From Lepturacanthus savala (Eukaryota > Chordata > Actinopteri > Scombriformes > Trichiuridae), in NCBI GenBank assembly GCA_030544235.1, contig CM060472.1, positions 16,179,654-16,243,653 of the forward strand: 64,000 nucleotides of DNA, written 5' to 3'. Below the pieces are notes generated by a model. That model saw nothing but the letters and a program-made list of their open reading frames with translations, was not told the origin of the DNA and ran no database searches. Both the position numbers and the translations under genes were made by a program. Position 1 is the stretch's first letter. Each line of letters starts with the position of its first letter. Below are positions 44,505 through 61,332 of the stretch, in pieces.

Positions 44505-45800
44505 AGGTGGGTGGGTGGTGATCATTTCCAGGAAGAGGTACAGAGAGGGAGAGTGTGTGTGTGTTACTAAGTGACTTCCTGGTCCACCGGGTGTATCCTG
44601 TTAAAACACGCATAACCCTGAGTGTGTGTTGTTCATTAACTTAATTTAATGTCTCAGAATGAAAACATTCGGAACTATATTCAGAAAACAGATTTGATTA
44701 CAGCTTGTTCTAAGGGGTCAAAAGGTCAGAATGAAGCCGAAACAATAAACAATTCAACCATTAACAGCTGATTCAGCTTTTGTTTCTGAGACTCCAACAC
44801 ATCTGTGACTTCATCATCATCATCATCTTCATTACTGTGTCTGTTTTCTTTTGGTCTAAGTGTTTCGGAGGATGTTTTGTAGAGGTGCAATGATTGATCA
44901 TTGATTGATTTTCATATTTGATTATTTGTTTTGAGAAAATTCTAAACAAAGCAACTTTACCGTCCACCTTTAGAGAAATTTGTACTGTATTAGATGCAAC
45001 TTCATAAAGAAAGACAGCAGGAAATAATTAACTAAATATATATATATTGATTTTCTGTAGCTGTTGACATGTCGGTGACTCAGTTTGTTCCACAGAAATA
45101 AAATGAGGCAGTAAACATAAATCACAGACATAATATTCCTATTGCGATCTTTATTATAGAGCGTTACAGAGTGATTCATTTAAAACACAACACAATTAAA
45201 ACAAACAGCTCATAAAATCATTAAATTGAGAAATGATGCGATAAAAATGCAAATTATTAATTCATAATTTATGAGGATCAGGGATACATGCACGTTTTGA
45301 ACTCCGAATAAAATCAGACTTTTTGACTTTATTATAAATTCAATAAAATTAATTAAATTTTTTCCAAACAAGAGTTTCACCCTAATCCTCTTCTATAGTA
45401 ATCACATGGAAAGACGCACAGAAAAAGATAAAAATTCAAATAATTCATGAAATCTATGATCTAGAACTAATCAAATTGAAGTTTATTTTTTATTTATTTA
45501 TTCTTTTATTTATCCTTTATAATTAAGCTTTATAATCTCTCTATTAGTTACTCAAAACTTTAATTCCCCTTGCTCAGTTTAACACCATGTGATGGTTTGG
45601 ATATTTTTAAAAAATTAAAAAATTTTAAAGTGTGCACTTTAGTTATAAAATCAGATTAATTTCTCTGGAATTCATCAACAGGAAATACACAAATACAAAA
45701 TAAAACAATCTGAACATGTGAGGACAAACTTTATCTACACTTGACTTCATAAAGGAAAAACAATGATTGTTCAGCTGAACCAAGATGTCCTCACAAGTAC

Positions 45801-45801
<1 letters not shown>

Positions 45802-45840
<39 letters not shown>
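45802..45840. repeat. (CA)n microsatellite
   Basis: About 19 uninterrupted CA units. Confidence 0.95.
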
Positions 45841-45843
<3 letters not shown>

Positions 45844-46720
45844 TGAAATAGCAGCTATAATCAGAGGAAGAAAGAAAAAACTGACAGAACAATAGAAGAG
45901 GAAGAAAAGTCGACAACAAGAAAACTCACAACACTGATTGTGTTTGCTGTCAATTTATTGATGTGAAACTAGAAGAAAATGTTTATTTTCAAAATAAAAG
46001 CCCTCACATAGACAAATGTATTTAATGCAGATTAGATTTTTTTATAATATGTCATAAATATTATGAGCTCCAATTTTTTTCAGCTCTATGCTCAATATAA
46101 AGCATCTTTATGTAGAAAAGCACTATATAAGTCCAATATATTTTTAAATTATTATTATTATTACTATTGCAGTGCCTGTAGGAAGTATGTATTCCTAGAG
46201 AAAAGTGGAAGCTTAAGTATATTTTTCATGTTTGGACTGTTAAATGGTCTTAATAGACAAATTGTACATTGGGTAAGACATACAATGAGATAAGGAGAAA
46301 CATGCAAATATAGTTATTGTAAAAAAAAACAAAAAAAAAACGTAAAGACTTCAACTTCTTCAGGACTTTTATTGTCATTGTACAGTTGCCCGGACAATCA
46401 AATTAGTTGGCAAGGCCAAAAAAAAAAAGTTCAAGTAAAAGATTTAAAAATATAAAAAATAATACAATAATTATTTTTTATGATAAAACTGGGGCCACCA
46501 GGAGGCGCCAAATCCCACCTAAAGCTCCTCTGCTGAGGGTTTTATAGACAGGATTTAAAACGGGGGTCTGTCCCTTTAACAGCAAACACTGAGTCAGTTT
46601 TTATTTACATTTATTTAAATTTTCATATAATTTAAACTCTTCTTCGTGTGTGACTGAATATTCCCTCTGCACGCGCACTGCGCGCGCGCACACTCAAACA
46701 CACACACACACACACACACA

Positions 46721-47007
46721 GCAGCGGAGTACCTACAGCAGCGGAGACCGGAGCAGCAGGGACGTTACCGGGACGTTACGGGGACGTTACCGGGTCGTTT
46801 TAAAACAGTTTTGTCCGCAGCAGTCACCGGGAGCAGAACCGGAAACGGACAGCAGACACTTTCAGGATTTTCTTCTTTTTCTTTCTGTTCTTGTTGCTGT
46901 GGAAACATCTTCTTCTTCTTCTTCTTCTTCTACTTCAGCTTCTTCTTCTTCTGTGTTTCTGAGCTGCTGCTGGAACATGAAGCCGCAGGAAGCGAAGATC
47001 TGAGCAG
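46721..47007 (+). other. npr1: Probable non-coding first exon of the npr1-like gene
   Basis: A GC-rich block after CGCGCGCG and a CA tract, ending CTGAGCAG|GTAAAG, a strong splice donor at 47008. It holds only a short open frame (MKPQEAKI, 46978-47004). The next plausible acceptor on this strand, TTTTCCTTGCAG at 50412, lies just before the receptor ATG at 50435. I infer a 5' UTR exon split by a 3.4-kb intron; the 5' boundary is a guess. Confidence 0.5.
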
Positions 47008-47220
47008 GTAAAGAACAACTAACACTCACTATTAATGGTGTTTGTTTATTAGTAAACTAACTATAGATGCTTTAATGTTTCCTTCTCAAACTTACACGTT
47101 TGTTAATAAGTTGCTTGTCTATTAATTGTCAAATTCACCAAAACCTCTGTGACACTTTTCAACTGAAGCTTGTTCTGTGAAACATTGGATTCAAATAATA
47201 AAATTATATGTGAATGCAAT

Positions 47221-47244
47221 GATAGATAGATAGATAGATAGATA
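47221..47244. repeat. (GATA)n microsatellite
   Basis: Six GATA units in the presumed first intron of the receptor gene. Confidence 0.9.
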
Positions 47245-47481
47245 AAGTACTTTATTCATTCCAAAATATAATTAAAAGATAAATTATAAAAAATAAACAC
47301 CTCTATATTTAAAAAGAAATACATTAACTAGTGAATATGGATATAACCATTACTGTATTCTATAACGTGCTATTAATACTTAGTTATTTAAATAGACTGA
47401 GAAACAGCAGTGATGTTGAAGACAGCTGGAATATGAGGAGTTAACATCTGTAAATTGTGATAAACTCATTGCCAGGTGAGC

Positions 47482-50412
<2,931 letters not shown>

Positions 50413-50434
50413 CTCGTCTGACAGGTGCATCATC

Positions 50435-53400
50435 ATGTTGTTCACATGGCCCCGCCCCTCACTCCTCCTCCTGCTGCTCATCCAATCAGCTGCGTCCTTT
50501 CAGCCCACCGACAATGTCACAGAGGAGCTGCAGGAGGTAACTCTGGCGGCCATCTTGCCCCTGACGAACACGGAATATGCCTGGTCTGGGCTTCGAGTGG
50601 CGCCGGCGCTGCAGCAGGCAGTGAATCGGGTGAACTCTGACCCCTGGCTGCTTCCAGGCCTGAAGCTGCGGCTAATTTACGGCAGCTCGGAGAACCCTGA
50701 GGGCTTCTGCTCCGACTCCAATGCGCCGCTTGTCGCCGTCGACCTCAAGCTGTCCCATGATCCCTGGGCCTTCATCGGACCCGGCTGCGACTACTCATCC
50801 TCACCCGTCGCCCGCTTCACCACTCACTGGGACGTTCCCATGGTGACAGCAGGTGCACGGGCCATGGGCTTCGATAGGTACGCTTCGGTCACCAACACAG
50901 GCCCGACCCACAAGATGCTGGGCCAGTTCGGCATCAAGATCCAAGAGACGTTCGGCTGGCGACAGCGCGCCATGCTCATCTTCAGCATTAACAAGGACGC
51001 CAACGACGACCGGCCCTGCTACTTCGCGGTGGAGGGGCTCTACATGTCGTTTGCCAACATCACCCTCCGCGATTACACCATCCAGGTTGATAACATCGAC
51101 TACAAGTCGTTGATCCAGGAGATCCGTGAGAACGGCCGAGGTTAGACGCTTTTACTTTCTGTACTTGTTCATCTCCGTTTTCCTCTTCTTCTTTCTTCTT
51201 TCCTTGACTTTTTCATCTTTGACCTTTACTTCATTTTCTTCATCTTCTTCTACTTCTTCTTTTTGTGACTCTTCTGATTAGAAATAGCGGTGACTGTGCA
51301 ACAGTCAATGACGGCCCTATTGTTTTTTTAAGGATTTTTCCTTTGCCTTTTTGGGGGCCTGAACCCCAAAGCAAATTTGGCGCACGCATCGGGTTTAATG
51401 AAAATGTATGTATTTTATGTTTGGAATATGGGAGTGACAAAATTTTTCTATAGCACCACCGAACAGTTTTCAGAAGAACAGCATCCCCATATAGTTTCAC
51501 ATAGAAGATCGAAAGTCGGCACACACAGTAATCAAAAAAGTCCTGTACCTATAGCTTAATTCCAACAGGAAGTCTGCCATTTTGAATCAAACGCCGCCAA
51601 AAACTACCAAATGCACTTTATACCTTGACAAACTAGTCCTAGGGAATTGCATGCAGCCACCAGGTGTGCCATCTAGAGACCTTGTTGATGAAAAGTTAGT
51701 AGGTGTAGCCTTGGTGAGGCTGCAAATTCTAATCTTGTTTCTGAAGACGTGTTCATATTGATGTCACGTGTTGCTGGCAACAGGAAGTCATGGTCGTGAC
51801 TCCTAGGGAATTCCTCCCAACCACTTAAAGTTGTGTCTAGACCTTTGTAATGAAATGTGACCAGACGCATACGCATTCACCCCAATGCGTGCCGGTGAGC
51901 GAGGGCCCTTCAATGCTGCTTGCAGCTTTAATTTTTCTTTTTCTTTTTCTCCTCTCCCACTGTTTTCTTCGACTTCTTCCTTCATCATTCCAACCATTTC
52001 CTCCCTCTGTTGTCCTTCCTTATCTCTTCTTCTTTTCTTTTTCACTCTCTTTCCCTCTCTTGCTTCCGTTCTCTTCCTCTCTTTGATCATTCCTCTTTTT
52101 GTGGTTCGTTCCTCCCTTTCCTTCTTTTATTACTATAGTCTCCCTCCTTCCTTCCTCGCTTGAAAATAAACATTAATTATTATTTGATTTTTCGCTTCAG
52201 TGAATCTGACAGAACTCTGTGTGTGTGCGTGTGTGTGTGTGTGTGTGTGTGCGTGCGTGTGTGTGTTGTGCACACCTGTAAATAATCAGTTAGAGGAATT
52301 TAGTGCAGGGGGAGGAAGAAGTGAAACATTTTCATTGACATGAATTGTGGGAACTTGTTTGGCAACAAGAACTTGGATAGGTTGTATGTTCACCATGTTC
52401 ACTATAGCTTTAAAAAAGGAAACTGAGTAAACATTAGCATTAGCACAGCGCTGAACAATGTTGGAGAAACACAGATTTAAGTTAATATATTGAATTCAAT
52501 TGGTTTTAATCGGCAAGTCTGTTTGATTTGGAGAGAGATCCGTCCTGCTGGTGGCGCTAGAGGAGGTTCGGGACCTTTCCAAATAAAGTGTGAGATGTGA
52601 TCTGCAGAAGCTGACATCATAGTGAACATGATGCAGAAGAGATTAAATCACACACACGCACAAACGCACACACACACAGACTCACACTAAATGTTCCCAT
52701 CATCCTCTAACTGAGGCCATCTGTTGCCGCCGGCAACGCTGGCTGGCACTAAGAGTAATTACCACTGTTGTGTGTGTGTGTGTGTGTCTGTGTGTGTGTG
52801 TATGTGTCAGAGAGTGTGTGTGTATGTGTATTATTACATTAATCATTGTTCCTGTGTTTTGTTTTGTTCCATTAAATCTTCAGTCACTCTGCAGGAAATA
52901 AAAACATAACCAAATATGTGTGTTAACATAGTAAATCCACATGTTCTTTTACCAACACGTATGTGTGTGTGTGTTATATAAAATACACCTTAATAAACTA
53001 CACACACACATACAAAATGCACATTTAGAAAGACATTTAGAACTTTAATTTAAAACGTTGTTTCATCTTGCCAAACATTCATTTTCAGTCAGATAAAGAA
53101 TATACTGTTAAAATCGGTTCATAAAAATCCTTCTTCTTCTTCTTCTTCTTCTTTTTCTTCTTCTTCTCCTTCTCCTTCTTCTTCAGTGGTGTACCTGTGC
53201 TGCTCCTGGGATATCTTCAGGACTCTGATGGTCATGCTGTGGAAGGAAGGGGTGGAGTTGGACGACTACGTGTTCTTCTTCATCGACCTTTTTGCCGAGG
53301 GTTTGGAGCGCCGGGGCCCCGTCAGGCCGTGGCACCGTGGAGACTCAGACGACTTCGCCGCTCGCCACGCCTTCCGAGTGAGACGTTGTTCTGATGGTTC

Positions 53401-53748
53401 AAAGCAACAAGCTGCTTTAAATTCAAGTGATGACACTTTCAGACCATTGACATAAGTATAAACAGCAGTAAAGCTCTGTAAGAAATACTGCATTACAAGT
53501 CAAAAAGATCCGTAATGGATGAAGGTAGAGAGGTTCCAGTGGTTGAAAAATAACAGATTTAAAATAAAACATCTGTTTAATGTTGTCTCATGTGGGTAAG
53601 AAACCTGATATTTATTCTGTGTTTTCAGAGTGTGAAGGTGCTCACCTACCTGGAGCCACAGAATCCAGAATACTTTCAGTTTGTGGAAACTCTGAAGAGA
53701 GACGCAATGAATATGTTCAACTTCACCATCAAAGACTCTCTGGTAGCA

Positions 53749-53795
<47 letters not shown>

Positions 53796-55208
53796 AGTCT
53801 GAACTCAGCAGATTCAATGCCAGTAACAATAAAGAAGAACAACAGCAGAGTTGAAGTTCAGCTGTAGTTTGTACTCTTCAATCCAAACACACATTTGTGA
53901 ATCATATATTTATTAATTAGCTGTTTGATATAAAATCTTTCTTTCCAAATGGCATTAAACTAAAAATCTCAGATATGTTATATCTTAAGAATATCTTAGC
54001 TTTATGTACATACATTTGCATAAAATAATAAACAACATATTACAAAAAATAAAGTCACAAATTAACAGAACATATTTTTATTATATTAATATTGTGAGAT
54101 TAACCAGACGTAACTATATTAAACTAAATTTAAAATAAACTGAATTTAAACTTGAACCAAACCAAAGTAGAATAAATCTAAATAAATATTTATATCTTAT
54201 ATATTTGTACATGAATGAATATAAAATAACACAACATAGGCAACTGTATATGTACATAATAAAATAAAATAAATAAATTAGTTTTATTTGTAAGCTTAAA
54301 CTTATCTAAGTTTATTCTTGTTATTGAAATTATAAATGCTCCAGTAGAGCAGAGAGATCATTGAGTGGTTTGTTAAAATTTAAACTGTTTCTGTCAGTTT
54401 AACCTGATCGCCGGAGGCTTCCATGACGGAGTGATGCTTTACGCTCACGCCCTGAACGAGACACTGAGTGAGCAGGCGTGGAGAAGAGGAGGAGGAGGAG
54501 CTGTCCAGAGGCCCAGAGGAGACTTAGTGACCAGAAGGATGTGGAACAGAACCTTCCCAGGTGAGAGCAGAAACATATTTTCTCACAGAAAACATTTGGG
54601 AGTGTCACAGGGGAGCACGCTACTGGATGGGAAACATCTGGATCAGGCTAATTTTGTTGAGCAGAAAACCAAAAAAGAACAGAAATATACTGAAGGCAGT
54701 GAGAACACATTTTCACATCCTGTAAAACATAAAATAGAAATGCAATGCATTATTGTAGGCTAAAATGTAGGTAGCGTGTCACTGTAGCTTATCTATCTTG
54801 TATTTATAGTGCATCTATCTTATATTATATTGCATTATATATTATATATATATATATATATCTTATTTTTAAAAAAGGGAGTTTATCTTTTGCATATAAC
54901 ATTATATTTATAGTTATATGTTTTATAAAGTGATCACAAGTTTCAGTTTGATAAAAGTTGAGTATTTCCCTCAGAAAATACATTTATACAGGTTTATTGA
55001 CAAAAAAGTATTAAAGTTACTTTTTATCTTGTGTGAAATATCAGTCCCTCTCCGCTGATTGAAGACATATTTGTATCTAATTATCTAATTATCTCCATCC
55101 TGGTTGTTGGTTTCAGTCCCAGACGTCCTGTCTTCATGCTCCTAGCATCACAAAGCCATGCTATGCTACCACATTAACTCCCTGCTGAGCCATGAGAACT
55201 TGTGTGTG

Positions 55209-55254
<46 letters not shown>

Positions 55255-58200
55255 AAAAGATAAACAACAGAATAGAAGGGAAACCATCAGCCTCTCGTTC
55301 CCATGGTGACCTCACTGGTCATTGCTGGCCCCTGATTGGCTGGTCAGGGCTCATTTGAGCAAATCAAACTAAGTGTATGATTGCAATAAATAAACAGTGA
55401 AAATAGTTTCAGTTCCTTAAAAGAATAGTTGTAGAAAGCATTTAGTTGAAAAAAAAGGTTAAAAGTAGTGAAAATATTTTTAGAGAAGTAATAATAGTAA
55501 AAAGGTCTATAAGAAAAAAAGATGAAGTTCAAAAAAGAGGAAATGTTAAAGAAAAGCGCTTAAAGAAATAGCAAAAACAGTGAAAATGGAAATAATGAGT
55601 ATGTATGTGTGTGTAAATTTACAATGAAACAAGCATTTTATTGGTCATATATTTGGGTAAATATTCTTTTAAAGTCACATCTAAAAGAGTTCACCTGGCT
55701 CCACCAACCAAAAGTTAAACGGTCAAACAGCAGCTTCTGATTGGATGAAAGAGCCTGAGACTTATATCACCAAAGAGTTTCCATCCAAACAAAGAAAGAC
55801 AAATAAAGCCGACAGCCTGTGATTTAAACTCTATCAAACCGTTTCGCTCCATTGGCCGCTGTGTTGTTTTAAACATTAAATCATTCATTAGGTTTTTTAA
55901 TAGAATCCCTATGTCTTTCTTTAGTTGGTGAAACATTTAAAAACACACATCATGTCGATGGAAAAACCCAGAAACTCTGATGAGGTCAAACTGTTAGAGA
56001 CACTTCACTGAATGTCCTCAAACACCGAGACACAGAGAAAGAGGATGAGACAATAAATACCAGACAGGACGGGATAAGACAAGATGGGGATGGATGCCCT
56101 GGAGGTGCTGAGGCTTTGGTCCGATTACATTCAGGTTATTTCCCGTCATCTTCCTGCTGCCAAATGAAGAGCAAATATTTCAACAAATCAGAAAAGAAGA
56201 TATACTTAGACAATACAGGATAAATCGGGATAATAGAGGAAAGGGACAAGACAAGAGGAAGCAGGGACAAGAAGATGGGAAAAGCTTAAACACAAAAGGA
56301 CAAAGAATACAGGAAAGAAAGGGACAAATGTAAAGAAGGACAAAAAGAGGCACAGCATTTGCAGCAAGTTCCTGTAAACAGATTCATATGAATCACAACT
56401 TCATATTTCAACTCACTGTAGATGCAGACAGATAAATAGATTACAAAAAAACACCAGATAAACTGTATGATTGTACGTTTAAATTTAAACCTAAACAAAT
56501 TCAAATAAAACCAAACTAAATTGATTTTTTAAATTCAATTTTAAACTTAAATGTAAACAAAATCGAACCAAACCAGAATGAAATATAAAATAAAATAAAC
56601 CAAATTAAACTAAATTAAATTTAACTAAAATTAAACTAAACTAATATACTACTATAATATACTATATAAACCTAAGTTTAACCCAACCAAATTAAAATAT
56701 AATAAACCTAATAAAACTAAACAAAACTTAACTTAACCTTAGTTTAAACCTAATCACAACTAAACTAAAATAAAACAAACCATTTACTAAACTAAACCAA
56801 GAATAAAATGAATCTAAATGTATTTATTTAACAATATTTAAAAGTTATTTCACAGGTTTTTCTGACTAAATATAAAAGCATATAGTTAGTTCTATATAGT
56901 TGACATGCAGCTGTACTGTATAGCAGCATAGTTTAAAGGTTTGTTGAACATGGGAGTGGTAGGGAGCTGCAGAATTATTTATAACCTCGTGGTAAATGCC
57001 CATTTTTATTATCCCTGTCCTCATCTGTCCTCCGTCCTCCGTCCTGCCCCTTCTTACATTTCACACGTTTAAAGACGACAACCTGCTCACATGAACTCTG
57101 TGGTTCAGGTGTTCCTCGTGTTGTGGGGACATAAATCTGTTTGCACAGTCACATGTAGGGAGCCGCCTCCCTTCTGGTCTCCAGGAAATGAATATAAGTC
57201 AAAGTAATGTCCTCTAAAGTGATGGAAACATGACTATGTGTTCATATGTGTGTGTGTGTATTGTGGGTGTTCAGGTGCAGAAAACAAACGTCCTCAGGAA
57301 GTGACATGCTGACAACGAGGCTCAGCTGCAGATGACCGACTAATGTGATCACACACACAGCTGAGTGTGTGTGTGTGTGTGTAATGTTTCATAAATACAA
57401 GATGACATTTATATGAATTACATTCTTATATATAGGTTTTCAGAACAAAAGACATTATTAAACTGTATAGTCTCAACAATTAGTTCATTGAGAGAAAATC
57501 TTTAAGCAAAAATGATAAAACATGTGACATTAAAAATGTAATATTCTTGTTGGTATAGTTTAGATGTAAAACAATTAACTCATCAAGAAAATAATCAGAA
57601 AATTAATGAATACAAATATTGTTGGTTGCAGTTCAAATGGTGACACAACAAAAATACATTAATGTCATAATCCATAAACATGATTTGGAAAACATAAAAT
57701 AGTAAAATATATGGTGTTTCAGTTGTCAGTCAGTCAGTGTGTGTAGGAGTGTGTGTTTGATCGATATTTATTGATCAATAAGTTGTGTGCAGTAACGTGA
57801 CCTCTGTGTTTCATTAGTCTGTTGACCTCCTCCAGGAGATCGTCTCTCCTGTGGACACTAACTGTCACATTTTATTGTGAAGCAAAACGTTTTGTTTCCT
57901 GCAGCAGGAAACTAATGTCAAACTCCTGACGTCCTGTCAGCAGGTTAAAGGTCAGAGTGCAGTGATGAGAAAAAAAACATCAGAGACAAACTAAACTAAA
58001 CCTCAACTATGCCAAATTAAAATACACATAAACCAGACTAAAACAACCTAAGCTTAAACTTAAACTAAATTTAACCAAGATTAACTAAATTTAGGTTGAA
58101 GCCTAAACTTCAACTTAAATTTAAACCTCAACAAATGTGACCTCTGACCACCTGTTTGTTGATATCTGATAAAACTGTAAAATAAAATCACATACACAAC

Positions 58201-59991
58201 ACATACATACATGTTTAAAAGGGGAGATGCCTGAGTGGACATTGGTAACCTTCATGGTCCTTGAGGAACCCACTGATATCGATTGCTGCTGCAGTTTAAC
58301 CTCTTTAACTGTGATGCATCGCCCATATTTAAGGACTGACTTTTCAAAACTCACACAACTTTATTTATAACTGGAGATCTGACCGTTTTCACCGATCTCT
58401 GGCATGAAGCAGATCTTCAGCAAAATATAGTCAGGTCAATAAATATTTGGAAATGTATGTTTTGGCTCTGTACCTAACTACAGTGGATTTGAAATAGAAC
58501 AAACTAGACGTTCTGTAATCACAGACTTTCAGCTTTAAATTGAGGGTATTTCCATTAAAATCAGGTGACTGGTGTAGGAACTACAACAGCTTCTATAAGC
58601 CCCAATAAACAGTTATCTATATGTCGGACATAGTGACGTGAGTGTCAGCTTGTTTATGATTCAAAGTAAACATTGGAGGATAAAGTGGAGAGAAGAGGGT
58701 CCCAGGGTCACAGCATGTTGTCAGATCCTCTCATACACAGATGCCATAACACAGTTGATCTACCGATCCATCTCCCTTCCCCTGAAACAACCCTGACCCC
58801 CCGTTATGCCTTTGTACCCTATACACAGGACAGTGATGCACCATAATGCTCCCATAATGCGAAGAAAAACATCATTAGGCTGGAAAAGCGATATCAAAGA
58901 CATTAGGTGTGGTCAAATTCACCGTTTGGAACATTCTTAAAATGAAAGAACACACTGGTGAACTCTGCAACACCAAAAGACCCACAAGACCACGGAAAAC
59001 AACTCTGGTGGATGTCAGAAGAATTCTTTCCCTGGTGAAGAAAACCACCTTCACAAAAGTGGCTCAGATCAAGAACACTCTGCAGGAGGGAGATGTTTTT
59101 GTATCAAAGTCAGCAATCAAGAGAAGACTTCACATACAGAGGGTTCTCCACAAGATGTGAACCATTGGGGAGCCTCAAAAACAGCAAGACTAGATTTGGG
59201 GATGGAAACGTAGGGACGAAACCCATCACCTGGTGATGTCTGCCAAATCAAATCAAGTCAGTTTTATTTGCTTAAATGGGCTTCACAATTTGTACAACAC
59301 AACATGCCCTGTCCTTAGACCCTCACAATATACAAGGAGAAGCCTGCACATTTTGTTCATTTCATTTGATGTCCATTGTGGTGGTGTACAGAGCCAAAAA
59401 GATGAAAACTGTGCCAATGTCCAAGTATTTATGGACCTGGTCATTGTGGAGTTTGCATTTTCTTCCTGTGCTGTTCTTCCGCCTGCTGCTCCGGTTTCCT
59501 CCCACCACCAAAAGACATGTATGTTAGAGTTACTCCTGTCAGGGCCCCTGACCCGGGCACTGGGGCCGGAGTTGGTTCCCAGGTCATAATTATGAGTGAG
59601 AAGCTGACTCACTGGGTTAAATAAAGGTTGACTATAAAAAAAACATGAATATATGACGCTGTCAGAGAGTGCAGTAAAACAATGAAGACATCAGTAATAA
59701 ACCTTTTGTAACTCTTATTAACCCTTAAAATTATGTCACTGCAGAACTGGTCCTATAATACTTCTTTTTTATGTGGAAATGAATTCTGCTCTCAACCAAA
59801 TAAAGACTAAATTAAATGTTTTAGTATGGATATTAGCAGGAAAAAAAACTGACTCTTACACATCTACCAAAAACACAAGTTAACTTGTTCATGATTTTAG
59901 TTTCCTGGGAAGGAATGAGCCAATCAGCCCAGACTAGACCAGACTGGTTTGTATGAGGCCAGTTTGTCAGAAGGGATGACAATAAAGTGTG

Positions 59992-60030
<39 letters not shown>

Positions 60031-61284
60031 GTGCGTGTGTGTGTGTCTGTTGATGCTGCTGATAAACAGGCTGCTCTATATTAGATTGTTCTGCTTTTTT
60101 ATACACCAACACACACTGAAACACAGTCCATGCTCATCAATCACTGAGCCTGTGCGTCACAGGAGGAGGAAGGATGGATGGAGGGATGAAGAGATGAAGG
60201 GCGGTAAACAAGTTTGAGTGATGAGGGAAAGGACAGGTGTAGAAAAACATAATGGGAGAAGAAGGAGAACATATGAAGACAGTTACGCTGATGAACAGAT
60301 GAAAGAGAGAGGAAGTTCAGACGTGTTTTCATGTTCAGCCTCACCATCTGTTTTGTCTAAAACCCAAAGATATTCATTTTATAAAGAGAGATAAGAGAAC
60401 AGTTTGCAGTATGAGAAGTATATAGAAAGTAACCATACTAGATGTATTGATTGATTATTTGCTTCCCTTATAGGTTTTAAAAAAAACAATATAATTGATA
60501 GAACCAGTCAAATGCAGACGTAGACTTGATAAATCTGTCTGTGACCCTGTGATGATGATGATAATAATAGTGCATTTTAGAGTGGCAATACTTTTCTTTT
60601 GTAGTTTTGGTGGAAGATTTCTAGTTTCACAGGCATGAGATGAGGCTGGCCAAGGAGTTCCCTCTTCTCTGTGCTGCCATTGAAGCCCTTGATTTTCCTT
60701 GTAATCAAACAGACAGTGGTAGATGCCTGATGCTCAACCAAGAACTCATCGAACTGATGCTATACGCAGATGATGCTTTAGTTTATATAACTGATCTGGA
60801 ATGCTCTTTTGCCTTTCTGCTTAAAACAATCAATCTCTTTTCTAAAAAGTCTAACTCAGATGTTCTCTGACACCCTGCTGTTCTGAGACACTATTACAAC
60901 TAGATGACTTCACCTGACCACTTTCCACTTTGTTGGTATGGTTGTCACCAGTTTCCTGTCCTTCATGTTGTCTTTTTTGTTGTCCATATTCACAAGACAT
61001 TATTATTCTGCCTGCACTCTCAGTGAATAGTCACTAAATGAATGCTTGTAATGATTATCTTACAATGCTAATAAAAATTGTTAACCACAAAAAGAAAAGA
61101 GACGTGTTTCTGTAGGAGTTTACATGACAAATGAATATTCAGTCTAAATAAAAACTGACCATTAATGAACTTTAGAGAGTTCATATTGTTTTTTCTGTTA
61201 TTTATATCCTGATGTTGGATGTTGGGGGCTGCATGGTCAAAGGTAACGAAACTTTATGCAGAGAATGAAATTCTGCTACTGTGA

Positions 61285-61332
<48 letters not shown>

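Larger units (their letters stand above)
42570..46720. other. Intergenic between ZNF-7 and the npr1-like gene
   Basis: No gene supported. AT-rich with microsatellites at 44461 (GT), 45802 (CA) and 46697 (CA). The last 100 bases become GC-rich and look like a promoter. Confidence 0.55.
51141..53186 (+). other. npr1-like intron with interspersed repeat and microsatellites
   Basis: About 51290-51935 is an interspersed repeat of unknown class ending GGGCCCTTCAATGCTGCTTG, a sequence I associate with a widespread fish repeat. Then come pyrimidine-rich DNA, GT tracts (52218-52267, 52768-52806) and a (TTC)n run that directly supplies the polypyrimidine tract of the next acceptor. Confidence 0.55.

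Noticed and set aside
42570..46600. Possible gene between ZNF-7 and the receptor
   Set aside because: Only short frames without domains; AT-rich, microsatellite-bearing DNA.
59233..59612. 118-aa frame after the Tc1 fragment
   Set aside because: Lies entirely in dispersed repeat sequence with an A-rich tail.
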